A stretch of DNA of 64,000 bases from the NCBI GenBank assembly GCA_001683735.1, contig LUGG01000013.1, forward strand, positions 1,459,594-1,523,593, given 5' to 3'. The notes beneath the pieces were generated by a model. That model was not told where the DNA came from, ran no database searches, and saw only the letters and a program-made list of their open reading frames with translations. Below are positions 1 to 11,099 of the stretch, in pieces. This DNA is from Grifola frondosa (lineage: Eukaryota > Basidiomycota > Agaricomycetes > Polyporales > Grifolaceae). Within the stretch, counting starts at the first letter, position 1. Each line of letters begins with the position of its first letter. The position numbers and the translations under genes are program-made.

Positions 1-2060
1 AACAGCCAAATCGGGCTTGACGCGTCAAGTTCGTGCTCTGCTGGCACTTTGAATACTGCTTCTTCAAACCTCTCTATCTCCCCGGCGCTTGACTTTTGTT
101 TATTTCGTATCTGCCTATCCGGACGACGTTCGTCTTTTGCAACCACGGGACGCGCAACTGCGTCCGCACTTCGACTTCGTCGTGGAAGACCGTCCCGGTG
201 AGTACACGTATACCTTATTCTTATTGTTATTTTCTGCCGCGTGGTTTCTCTTTCACAGGTCTCTTCACCGCGTCGACAGCGGACCCTTCAGTGGGTCTGC
301 CACGGGGACTCCTGCACGACGCCGCGTGGGTTCTCTGCGTACCGGCCACTGTCCTGCTTTATTCCATTTCTCGCGGGTCCTTACTTCCTCGAATCCTCTT
401 CCTGATGCTGTCTGTCAATCACAGCACTTCATCTACTACCTCTCTGGGTCGCGTCACCGCAGCCTGTCCGATACTTTTCTCTGGTTCGCGCTCGTCTGGA
501 CCTTGTCAACACGATGCCGCTATCCGCGCGGTCTCTCTGCCCGCGCTGCGTCCTTCTCAGCTGCTTGTGACTCGATCTCTCTGTCTGATGAACCTTTTGA
601 CGACATCAGGCTGTGCGTCCCGCGTAGTGCGCGCGCTCTGCGCTCGTCGTCTCGTCCACCATACCCTGCCGGTTTCTTCTGACTTCTTCCTGTCCTCGTG
701 TGCTTCTGGCTTCGACGCGCTCGATGCCGTCTCTGTGTCGGGGAGTTCTGGGATCGATCTCGCGTCTCGTGCCCTGTCGGCCATCTCCTGGTCATCCACC
801 TCACTTCTAAGTAAGTCCAATCTCGTCGTGTTTCCTCAACTCATAGGCCGCGCTCGATCCCGACGCGTCACTCGAGGGGTGACGCGTCGCGATCAGCGCG
901 GGCACGTTCTTGGTCCCTTCTGACGCGTCTCTCTTCGATGCTAACACTTCTCGTCCCTTCCAAGAACTTCTTGTGCTCGCGGGGCATGCCTATGCATGCC
1001 TCCCTTCAATTCTTCCCTGTCTGTGCCCTCGGGCTGCGCTCACTCGTTGAGCACCCTCAAACCCGTGAGCCTTCTCGTTTCTTCTCGTAACACCTCGTCA
1101 GCTGATCACGGTGCCGACGCGTCGCGATGCAGACGCGTCGTGCTGTGTCACGCCTGTTCTTGGGTCATCCTGCAAGGCAGTGACGCGTCGCGTTCAGTGC
1201 TGACGCGTCCCTTCGGACTACTGATGCGTTCTCTCCGCTGTCTCTTCACAGACTCATCTTCATCGTTTCATCGTCTCCGAGGTATGTCCACGCGTTGCCC
1301 TCCCGCACACATTTGAGTAGTACTAATACCTCTTGCAGCGCTGGTACGTCTCGCAAGGGCTAGCATGATGGTACGGGAGCGCGTCGGGTGAGTTCCTCGT
1401 CCCTTAAATACCTTTTCTCTATTTGCTGAATCCAAATAGATCCTTTCTCGAACCTCCGAGCAACATGTCGATCAGCCGATCGTGTTCTCGTGAGTACCAC
1501 CTCAATCTCGTGACAGGGCTGACGCGTCGTTCAAGGGCTGACGCGTCGCGTCGCGTACGTTCTGGTACGCGCACGTCACAGCTTGCACGTAAGGTTATTC
1601 CGGTATGTTCTTCCTGTTTCTCGGTGATCGAGATCCTGCTGACCCCTTTTCTGTAAGTAGGGTCCTCTCCCATGACCTCGTGACGAACGCGACGTGTCAG
1701 ACGCGTCGCATCGCGAACGTTCCACTACGACGCGCGTCGCGTCTTCCGGTACATCCTCGCGGCCACGGGATCCTTCCATCCGCTTCTTCGTCCTTCGCAC
1801 CCTTGGGCTGCACTGACCGCGCGCCCTCGATCATTTCTGAAGGTGCGTTTTCCATAACCTTCTCCTCATTTCGTGAACCATCTGACTCTTTCTCGTGCTG
1901 ACGCGTCGCGTCTGGGACGCGTCATGCAGTCTCATGACATCGATCCTCTCGGGGAGGCTGTGTCCGCGCCCTCAGCTGACCGTCCTCGACGTCCCCGAAC
2001 CTTCTCGCGCGTTCGGGCGCATACGCGTCGGGTGCGCTCTCCCCATTTCTATCCCATTCT
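1..2060. other. GACGCGTC-rich, intron-studded sequence of unknown nature
   Basis: No reading frame here looks like a protein: the long open frames are serine/arginine/cysteine-rich and overlap each other, as expected of CT-rich sequence. The palindrome GACGCGTC occurs 13 times (starts at 19, 862, 881, 922, 1116, 1132, 1182, 1202, 1521, 1540, 1700, 1900 and 1916), often inside GCTGACGCGTCGCG. Intron-like stretches are frequent, for example GTGAGT at 198 to CAG near 258 and GTAAGT near 811 to TAG near 845. It may be a non-coding transcribed repeat or a decayed element. The core ACGCGT equals the fungal MluI cell-cycle box, but function is only inferred. Confidence 0.4.
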
Positions 2061-2096
2061 GTACTGATCTGGTGCCTTCTCGGACAACGTTCGCGT

Positions 2097-2107
2097 GGTA
2101 TAAAAGC
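2097..2107 (+). promoter_or_regulatory. Candidate TATA box
   Basis: GGTATAAAAGC is followed by CT-rich sequence, the usual setting of a fungal transcription start. What it would drive is unclear because no coding frame follows. Confidence 0.4.
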
Positions 2108-3100
2108 TCGCGAATGTTCGTCCGCCTCTGCAGCTTCTCGTCTCCTATCTTGACCTCCTACCTCTCGGAGAGCGCATACACTCGGCCATGCGCTCGCCGC
2201 TGCGCTCAACGACGTTCATGCATGCATGGGCAGCGCGCTCGACTTCGTCCTCAACTGCGCTGGGTCGTCATGCGGGTATGCATCCTGCTTCATCAACACC
2301 CGTCGCGCACCATCCGTGATGCGTCGTCGTCGGGGTGCTGGCTGGCCTAGGTGCGTATGTTCCTGCTTCTTCCTTCTGCTTATGTTAATCTCCTCACTCA
2401 TTAGGCACGGCGCGTCGGCCGTCGAGTGCTGTGTGTTCAGCTCTCGAGACGATCGCTTTGATGGCCTGCGGCTTCCCGCCGCTATCCCATGCTCGTTCGC
2501 AACTGTGGGCGCGTGTGCGACACGCTGCGGGTCACAGGTATGCGCGTCATGTTCTTCGTCACTTCTCTCCATGCTAGAACTGATCCTTGTCTTGGTGTAC
2601 AGTCTGCAGATATCCGTGCTCAGTCTGCGCAGTCTGCAGCACTCGTCCCACTGTTCCCTTCCTTCGTCGTCGTCTCTACTTGCTGGGCAAGCATTCGGCC
2701 TGCTCCACCTCGTCGCGTCACCACGCTTCGGGTCCTAGTGCGCTTTCCGCGTTCAACGACGCCCGAGTGGGTGCATCCGATGCATAACCAGCTAAGTATC
2801 TTCTTCTTCCACCTGCCTACCATCTCGTAACTGATCCTTCCTGACAGTGCCCTACGCACTGTGCACTATCTGCCGTCGGGCATGCATACTGCATCCGCGG
2901 CACCTGCGACGTTCATCTCGTCGGCACGCCTACGTTGCCCGACTGGCCTTCGCCCCACAGTTAGAATAAACGAACTGTTGGGGCACCTACTCAGTTCGTC
3001 TTCCTTCTTCGTTACTCTGCCTCCTGAATTTGCTGACTTAATTTCTCTCGAAATTAACAGCAATATTCATCTTCATTTTCCCGACGGCTCGCTTATCTTT
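2108..3100 (+). other. Candidate spliced, non-coding transcription unit
   Basis: Downstream of the TATA-like site there are three plausible introns: GTGCGT at 2351 to TTAG at 2404, GTATGC at 2538 to ACAG at 2602, and one ending in CTGACAG near 2848. They have branch-like CTGAT/CTAAC motifs. The intervening exons do not join into a convincing protein. I do not recognise a product. Confidence 0.3.
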
Positions 3101-3571
3101 CCTTGTCCGTAGTTGTAACTTCGTATCGGGACTGTAGACTCTATTCCTGTATTCTCGGATAGTCTTCCCGGATGCGAACCAACTGAAATCTTGCAATTCA
3201 CCGTATGATATCAAGCCATTCGTCTGCCTAATTCGTTCGTGGTATTTCTGCGAAACGACTCCTTCCATGTTGGCTTGGTCAAATACCCATCTTCATCCGG
3301 CAGCCACTTCAGCAAATTGTCCTATTCCTCATATCAATACTTAAGTGACCATCCGATCGGAACTATCCTCGATCGTGTCACTGCTCGCTTGCTTGTCCAT
3401 GACGTTTCGGCTTGATAAGTCAAATTAATGACTCGTCCATAATGCTTGCCACGTTAAACTTCGATTCCTTTGAAGGCTAGATCTCTGGATGATCTCGAAT
3501 CTCATATATCAAACCCCGCTCTTCAGGGTGCCTAGTTCCCTTGTTTTGGTGCTCATCATGCACCTCCGGAA
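3101..3571. other. No feature seen
   Basis: AT-balanced sequence without a credible reading frame or repeat, other than the left target-site copy CTCCGGAA (3564-3571) of the hAT-like element that follows. Confidence 0.5.
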
Positions 3572-4174
3572 TAGTGTTGTGCGGGCCCGGCTTCAGGCCG
3601 TCAAGCCGGCCAAGCCAAGCCCTAAGTAGGCCGAGCTGAGCCGAGCCATGAAGGACGGCTTGTGAGGGCTTGTGGCCTGGCCTAAGGGTCAAGCCGGCCA
3701 AAGCCAAGCCGTCAGGCCGGGGCTTTTAGTATGTAGTAATTCACCTCACTGAAAAACATTTACATTAATTTTGGAACCTCAAGATGAAGTTTCGCTGCAG
3801 GTTTTCGCAATAAACCCGAAAACTTGTTGATTCTCGGTCACAATTCCCAATTTGGCTGCATACCTTCCTAATTAGGGTCTGCAGCAAGGTGATATTGCGA
3901 TTTTCGAAACATTTTCGCCATTTTTTCACTACATTTTCACTAGCTATATCTACAGGTTATTACATCCAATATTGTAATACCACTGCAGGACATTTTTGGA
4001 TTGGATACTGAAGAAAAGAAGTTGTACAAAAAAGCCGGGGCCTGAGCCAAAGCCAAGCCCCGGCTTAGGCTTTCGACGGCTCATGGCCCGGCCTGACATT
4101 CAAACGAAGCCGGAGCCGTCTGAAGCCGGGCCAAAGCCGTGGCTTTCAAGCCAAGCCGGGCCCACACAACACTA
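3572..4174. mobile_element. Complete 603-bp non-autonomous hAT-like element
   Basis: The ends are TAGTGTTGTGYGGGCCCGGC in inverted orientation, with one mismatch over about 22 bp. A perfect 8-bp duplication CTCCGGAA flanks it at 3564-3571 and 4175-4182. TAGTGTTG ends plus an 8-bp duplication are typical of the hAT superfamily. The subterminal 150 bp at each end is dense in AAGCC/GGCTT repeats, the kind of sequence hAT transposases bind. The AT-rich centre has no coding capacity, so it needs a transposase from elsewhere. Confidence 0.88.
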
Positions 4175-4605
4175 CTCCGGAATTCTTGGTGTATCCTTGT
4201 TCTGCTATCCTAAATCGGTACTGGCCAACCATCAGCAAAAACTCGCCCCGCAGGTACCCAATGTAGGCGCCTGCAAGATACCGCATGTGGGCAAGAGGCG
4301 ACAAGCGACTACACGAGGCTACCAGACGCCTGCATATGGCCGGAGGCTACAAGAGGCTGCACGCGTCCAGTGCGGCCATTGTAATCCCTGTAGATACATT
4401 ACCATAGCTTATATATGTATATTTATTATAAAAGTGTGAATGCGAATAAGCCCCAATATTTTTTGCTGCGAAGATGTGAGCCAGTTCCCTCCTATTTGCC
4501 AAATCGGGGCATGGACCTTCCGAATTCGGTGATTACCTTCTCTAATCGGCGACGGTTTCTTCTCAAGTGCTTTCCCTTTGACGTCACGCTCTCTTTCGAT
4601 CTTGG

Positions 4606-4622
4606 GAGTTATATAAAAGGCA
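4606..4622 (+). promoter_or_regulatory. TATA-box promoter inside the shared end of element L
   Basis: GTTATATAAAAGG lies in the block that L shares with R, 155 bp upstream of the cargo ATG at 4773. R has GAATAAAAGG at the matching place, and the loose end at 47.4-47.8 kb has TTATATAAG. The conserved end therefore appears to supply a promoter to whatever gene is carried. Confidence 0.5.
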
Positions 4623-4772
4623 TCTCTTTCGGGACGTGCATACATCGACCCAACTCCCACTCTTCTCCCTGCCATACCACTCCAAATAGATTTTCTCATA
4701 TACACTGACAGGTCCCCGGGCATGTAAAATGCTCGCGACTGCTTTCTTCTTCCCTCATTTCCTCTCCCAGAC

Positions 4773-6692
4773 ATGTCGCAGAACGAGCTGGAGAGCATCA
4801 ACGCGCAGGAGAAGGACGGCGTTCTCGTGGAGCATGTTGAGCCGAAATCATCGCCGTCGGCAGACCCGGTCATGATGGAGGACCGCGAGCTGCTCGCGGT
4901 GGACGTGAGGCTCCGGCCTTGTGCGAGAGGGACTCACGATTATACCTAGCGAACGGCAGTCACGTCTGCGAAGTTGAAAGGTCTGACGCAGGATCTAGGA
5001 TTGACTGGTGAGTGTTGTCGCCGATGCTACTTGTATCGTGTGTTCACGCGTCGCTGCGGATATACAATGCGCGACCGTTCTGGCGGCGCTTTACGCATCC
5101 TACGTGCCCGTGCAAATTCCGTCCAACATGGTAAGTTCTCGCACGCACGCGTGAAACACTCATCTCATTTGTGCGCGTCCAGATACTAAATCGCATTTCG
5201 AGGTATCTGGCATTCCCTCTCACTGCAAGTTATATACTAATCTTGTTCATACGCAGGCCATCCTACTATCCCGGCGCGATATACTTGCTTTTGCGGTGGT
5301 ACACACGCAAGGTAAGCATTTCAGCCTCAACATGACACGTATTCAGGTATTGAACTATGGCAGGAACTTGCATTCCGATCGGCGATACTGTACGGGGTCT
5401 GCTGATCTCCAATGCACTTGGAAGCGTGAGGTCATGCCTTTTGGTTGTTTGCGCGGTCTGATCTTCCGTCAGCTTATGGCTGCTGGAATTCTGTCGGGAA
5501 TGGAAGGTAAGCTAGGTATACGAGCCTAGAGATGGTAAGAACAACGATAATAAGCCTCCGCACTACTCTAAATACTCACTATTCTTTCGTTTCTAGGTTG
5601 TTCTACATAGAGGTATCCTCCATAATATCACATCGCCTGTGCAATCGTTCTCTTAGATTGCATTCATCAGGGATCCATCACCGTCTGTCTTGGTTTCCTC
5701 AACGTGTATGTAATGTCGAGCTGTGTCATCCTGCCTTAAAACTGATCCCTGTACCAGCTTCCTATTGCCCGACTACGTTCGTCTAACCTCTCAGCCAGTG
5801 TCTGTATATACTGACGGGTAGACTGCAGCCCCACAACACGTGCTGGCTCACGCCTGCACAGCGGAGACTCGTGCAAGTCCGGCTCGCAGAGGACGCAGGC
5901 GAGGCCGGCGAGGATAGCTCCACCGAATCGTAAATAACGCATTTTCGTCCTGCGTGGTCTCATTTCTGACAATGCAACTACACAGGGCATTCACGGGGCT
6001 GATCATGGCTCTGAAGGACCCGAAAGTGCCAATATTTGCAGTCATGACCTGCGCACAGCTTCTGGGACTGGGTTTCGTCAACTTCTTCCCAACGTAGATC
6101 GATATCTGGTTACTTTCATTCGATACTCACTAAAATTTACTTTCAGGATCGCTGGCACGCTCAGTTTCTCTACAACCATCACACTCCTCCTTGCAGCGTG
6201 AGCACCACACACTCCAACACATGCACCTTGTCACTCACTTTCTCTTCCCCAGACCCCCGTGGATCGTCACCATGTTCGTCTGTTGTCTGAATGTCTGGCA
6301 TGCAGGTACGCTTTTCCCGCTCTCTCCACTCACTCGCCACTCATGCTCTCGTGAACAGACAAGACTGGTGAGCGCTACTTCCATATCTGCGTCCGTGGTG
6401 AGGCGTCATCGTCAGCTACATCATCGGCGTCATCACGATGTCCACCGGCGGCCGCTATGTCGCCATGTTCCTCATGGCATCCGGGTACGCCGGTGAGTCG
6501 AGACACTGTCCTTCTTTCTGAGTGAGACACTCACTCGGTCACTCAGACAGGCTTTGCGCTGACCCTGGTGTGGGTATTAAATGTGGTGCCGTGCCCACCT
6601 GCCAAATGCTCAGCGGCGATCAGCATCGGAGTCGAGCGTCGCGTCGCTGTGCAATGCCGAAGCTGCCGCCCCTGGACTGGATGAGGGAGCAT
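4773..6692 (+). pseudogene. MFS transporter (allantoate permease-like), decayed cargo of element L
   Basis: The ATG at 4773 opens a hydrophilic N-terminus beginning MSQNELESINAQEKDG. Recognisable pieces of a Dal5/allantoate-permease-type major facilitator follow in order: LTQDLGLTG (about 4983), a piece with VPVQIPSNM (near 5110), HPYYPG, FRQLMAAGILSGMEG (about 5468), ALKDPKVPIFAVM (about 6008), IAGTLSFSTTITLLL (about 6152) and FALTLVWVLN (about 6554). Some are separated by plausible short introns. An in-frame TAG at about 4947 removes the first membrane segment, and conserved residues are missing between pieces. The 3' end (signature NGFGNLGN) is lost where the shared right block of the element begins. 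The membrane-transport role is from family knowledge, and this copy is surely non-functional. Confidence 0.7.
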
Positions 6693-7171
6693 ATCTTGGT
6701 GGCGTGTAGCACTTCAGCCCATTCAACCCGAGGAGCGGACAGCACTAGGGATGGTGAGAGGCAGAGGGCTGCAGAATGTATTTAAATCATGCGTGCAATA
6801 CAATTTTAATGTTTTAAAGTTGAATTCAAAATTGGTAATCTAAATAAGATGAGACAAGAGATTATCAGTGGTGCTCATCTTGTATGCACTTGTAATCTCT
6901 GGCCAGGAGTACGACTAACCCTGGCATGCTCCGGTAGGATTGGCATTCTGGCCAATGCTCAAGGGTCCCGTATATTTCCCGGCAGGTAAAATAAATCTGG
7001 TATTCTCTTATTTAGCATTATATTATATTACATTCTCTGGTACGCAAGGGGGGATTTTGCTGATGACCTCCTCCCGATATTTCTTTATCCCTGAGTGTGC
7101 ACCGGAGACATGGTTCTTGACCTCATGTACACGTGTTCTGACTTCCTTACTAATCCTGTTCCATCCACAGA

Positions 7172-7962
7172 CGGACTTCCAGCATCCCATGCCTCCTTGG
7201 CTATGTCCTGGTAAGATCCTCCAAATCTGTGCAATGGCTAAACTTGCTAACTTCCTAAATCGTGTACTTCTTTGAGTGTCCCATGTTCGTCCCTGCCACT
7301 GGATACCATATCGGTGGGTCCCAAATCCTTCTTCATCTGCTATCTTGACACCGGAACATTCCGAATTTAAACTTTCCAAACTTCTTTTCCGATAGGCTTC
7401 TCGAGCATCTATCGGACCGGTTTACGTCATTGTCCTTGATGTGAGTATACATCAAAATAAATGATGTAAAGACGTCATCCAGGATTTCTTTTATAGCTGG
7501 GCACAAGCCTTGATCGCCGTTTAGTCTTCTTCTTTCCTTTCCATCACCACCAATGCCTATAGAGGTGGGACTTCCAATTACGCATTTCCCCCTTCCCGCA
7601 TTATTAACCTGACTTGTTCCTAGTTGAACAGTACTGTTGGTTACCTAGATGAGACGGGAACGGTTACTGGGAAAGTGATCGAGGTGGAAATTGTGGATGT
7701 AAGCTTCTTCTTCATATCTGCTGTGATCCTATCCGTGCTGAAATGTGCCGTAGGGTATGAAACGTGTTACCATCCAGGTTGATGGTAAACCAGTTCCCAT
7801 GAAACTTCCGTAAGTCGAATTTCGCCCTTGAATAAATACTGCTTATCCTTCGCTTCCATTGTGCTGCAACGGTGTTTCCCGTCCATCGCACGTGAGAATG
7901 ATGTACCTAGAATTAGATGGATACGTCATTGAACCTGATCGATTGTCCATTTGCCTGATTTA
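7172..7962 (+). pseudogene. Unrecognised multi-exon gene remnant
   Basis: Several short segments read as exons between good splice signals: DFQHPMPPWLCP (after CACAG at about 7171), CPMFVPATGYHI (about 7275), STVGYLDETGTVTGKVIE (about 7628), MKRVTIQVDGKPVPMKLP (about 7756) and a final exon with YLELDGYVIEPDRLS ending in a stop at about 7962. They run convergently toward the LTR element at 8017. I do not recognise the protein. It may be a host gene cut by element L, or an accessory gene of the LTR element. Exon joins are uncertain. Confidence 0.3.
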
Positions 7963-8016
7963 ACCTGTTCAAATTCTTTCCAAACACAATATCACTTTGA
8001 ATTGGAGAGGAAGAAT

Positions 8017-11000
8017 TTAGGCCGAGTGGTCTGACTCGATGTCGGACTGATTGTCTAGAGTGCGACACTCTATGGGTCCACAGTAATCTATGACTTCATA
8101 CCATTTCCCATTCGGATATCGGTTATACCGTGCATTCACTTTCAGCTTGCGCTTCCGACGAGGTGCCATGACCACATTGGATTTATCTGCCAGAGCCGGC
8201 TCGTGATTATCTGATGCCTGAGAATCGGAGGGTAAGGGATATGTATCCTCAAATTTTCCTTCCTGAATTTCATTCCTCAGAAACAATATTTTCGCTGTCT
8301 CAGGTAGGGGCCCTGACATTTCTTCAGGTATGTCTGGTTCGCTGTCTGAATCCCATATTTCTAGAGCTTTGTGACCACCTCTATCGGAATATCTGGTAAA
8401 AATCACTTTCTCAGATGATCTATGCCTTTTCTGTGATGTGACTGCTGTCTTCGATTTTTCAGCCTTCAATGACTCCCTCTTTCTCCATATGTCCCATGCT
8501 GGATTATCGGCGAGTTTTCCAACCCGTTCGACCGGTACATCTTTATTCGTATGCCAGATGATGTCCGGGTCCAGCATGATAGGCGTAATGTATTCATCTG
8601 CATATTCATTCCGAATACAAATTCCATATTTGTTGCTCATCCTTATGGCAGTAGTGTGACAAGGAGCAACAGGGGGAGATCCTGGTGTAGTCACAGGTTC
8701 CAATATGTCCTCATCAATTGGTACCCATAGCTGCTGTCCATTGACAATCTCACATCGGTGAGTAGCTTCTGCGGGAATCTTCTGGATTGATTTCGGTGCG
8801 TCCATATCGGAGAGTAAAGGCTGATCTTTAATTTGATCTTCCTTTTCCTTCAACTCTCTTCCCTTCAATTCCCTTTCCCTGGCCTTCCTTTCCTCAAGTC
8901 TCTGTGTCGCCAATTCTTTTTTCTTGGCTATCCTTGCTATGTCTGCCCTCATCCAATCCCATACTTTCTTTTCAATGAGTTTGCCTACCCGAGTGAGTGG
9001 TTCATTCTTATCCGAAACCCATGTTATGTCTGGATCCAGATCGAGTGGAGTAATCCAATCGTCTGCAACTTCCCGGTCAACACATACTCCATGATCATCA
9101 TCTAGCCTAATGGCTGTCGAATAACATTCCAAGCATGGTGGAGATCCTGGACCATTCATGGGTTTAAAGTTATTTTGATCCAGTGGTATCCAGATTCGCT
9201 GACCAAGTACCATGCCACATTTATGAGTGGCTTCAGCTGGGATCCTTCGAACAATCTTTGGCACTTCGGGTTTTGAGATCTGAATATCTGCACATAATCC
9301 TTCATTCTTTTTCTCCAATTCTCTGGTTCCTGATTTTGGCATATCAGTTTCTATAGTCTGAGTCTCAACTTCGACTGTAGAAGGTGGGGGCTTATCTGCC
9401 TCAGGCAAATAAATCATCTGAAATATGCCATGACCACTTTTCTCGACTCCATCAATGGATACTTTGACGTCACGTAACAAGAACAAGTCTTCTTGGATTC
9501 CTATATTTGTACTCCAATTATCTCTCATTATGAGATAATCAGATTCACAAGATGAGATGAAACCTAAGATAGGCTGAAGTGGTCCACGAGCATGACCATA
9601 TTGGGCACAATATTTGAGCAACAAGTGCTCATACAAGGTGCGTGATATGTAATCGTGGATATTCACAGCCTGCTGATGACCTAGAGCATGATTATTCTTA
9701 TAACGTAGACCATCCCAGTGAACTGCATTCCAATTATTTGGAGATACTGGTTCAGTCGGAACCTCTGGGCTTTCTTGGATTTGAGATTCCTGATGATTCA
9801 GCAAATTCTGTACATTGCCTGCCTCCATTAAGGATTGTATACCTTTTGAGTCGCTGAAATTTAGAACAGGTAAAGGATCCTTGCATTCCTTCATGGCTTG
9901 AATGCTGGCACATAATGGAGCCTTCTTTGATAGGGCTGCAGTTTGCGCCTCCATACTGGTAACAAGCATTCCAAAACTCTTCTTTCCATCTTCTGAGCTT
10001 ATCTCCACATAGACTCCATCTGGGCTATTCCGTATGAGAAGGTTGTTGCGCCTTTGCCATGGCTGACCAAATAATGCTGGTACTGCCAAACCTTCGACAA
10101 CATAAAGATCGGCATGGGTTACTACTGATCCAAGCGAAATTTGCACTGGCCATATTCCATAATATGACAGTGGCTTTCCAGATACATCTGATAACTTCAT
10201 CGGAATTGCCTTCTCCTTGCTTCCTCCCAAGGTTTTCCAAATATCGGCTGAGATACAATCGAGTTGTGAACCTGTATCAATAAGGAATGGGATTACACAA
10301 TCGTTAAGTCGCACTGAAACTGTAATGAGTGGGGGTAGGGTAGACATAAACCATTTCGCCATTTGATCTGGGAAGGTATGTGGCTTTGCAACTTCAGCTC
10401 GGAGCATCGTGATTAGTCCTGGTTGATCCATTTGAATGCAACAATTCTCGAGATTGGTAGAAGAAGTTGGTAGCATCTTAACAATTGCTTGACCGTATAC
10501 TCCTCCTTTCTTATCAAAGAATTGTACATCCCTTAACAAGAAGGTTCGCCCATATGGTCCTAGCTGATAATCCTGAAATTCAAGGCCATGTTCTGCCAAA
10601 AGCATACATGGGCCTGATGATATTGGCTTCAGGTTATGGTTCTGAATCTTCAACTTCTGGGCTAGACTATTGTATAAGGCTTCATCCAGATCATTATCTG
10701 ATGAATCATCCACATGGCTTGAGCTCGGAATTGTACTTCGTCTCTTTGAGTACAATTTAAATGCTTCCTTTGCCTGTAGAGTTTCCATATCTTCTGCTTC
10801 ATCAATATCGGCATTATTTCCTTCTGAAGACTCTGACGATGTAGAGTTCGCTTTGTCACTATCTGCATCATCAGGAAATTCTACCTCCTCTGTTGAGTCA
10901 GTGTCCTCCTCAGATGAGGTATCGCTGATATCTGCCAATTCAGGAAGGTCCAAATCATCCTCCTCAATTTCTTCAACCTTTGCATATGGCTCTGTCTTGT

Positions 11001-11099
11001 TCCATTCCTTCACAACTGTAGCATATACTGCTGAGTCTGCAGAGGTTGATGGGGAGACTAGTAACTCTGATTCCGGGTATCCATTTTGGCCTCGGAATG
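8017..11099 (-). CDS. Second retropepsin and duplicated modules (second half of Y polyprotein)
   Basis: An open frame of about 1,020 codons continues the gag-protease frame after the frameshift near 11100. The 998-codon part from 11013 starts at GTG, so it is not an independent gene start. After an acidic segment there is a second retropepsin (FLIDTGSQLDCIS, then ALFGQPWQ). A module of about 105 residues then occurs twice. Copy 1 contains RRIPAEATHKCGMVLGQRIW and copy 2 QKIPAEATHRCEIVNGQQLW, with GSPP, TAIR, ITP and VGKL conserved in register. A charged K/E-rich linker separates them. A shorter FLLRDV-containing module is also repeated. No RT motif is present. The function of the repeated module is unknown to me. 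Confidence 0.6.

Larger units (their letters stand above)
4230..7065. mobile_element. Element L: TIR transposon carrying an MFS transporter gene
   Basis: Inverted termini CATCAGCAAAA start at 4230 and end at 7065, flanked by the dinucleotide AC on both sides (4228-4229, 7066-7067). About 460 bp at the left (4230-4690) and about 370 bp at the right (6694-7065) are homologous, in inverted orientation, to the ends of element R (44801-47371). The middle differs: L has a decayed MFS transporter and R an aspartic protease. No transposase is present. The structure matches a gene-capturing TIR element. I cannot assign a superfamily. The 2-bp duplication would fit several. Confidence 0.78.

Noticed and set aside
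89..923. Two overlapping open frames of 197 and 275 codons
   Set aside because: They overlap in different frames over CT-rich sequence, have no domain-like pattern and contain obvious splice signals. Chance frames are the better explanation.
4415..4873. Frames overlapping the L promoter block
   Set aside because: The sequence is conserved with R at DNA level as a promoter/end block and the frames are not shared between the two.
4230..7065. Helitron as the vehicle of gene capture
   Set aside because: The elements have true inverted ends and 2-bp duplications at each insertion. There is no CTRR with 3' hairpin and no insertion between A and T.
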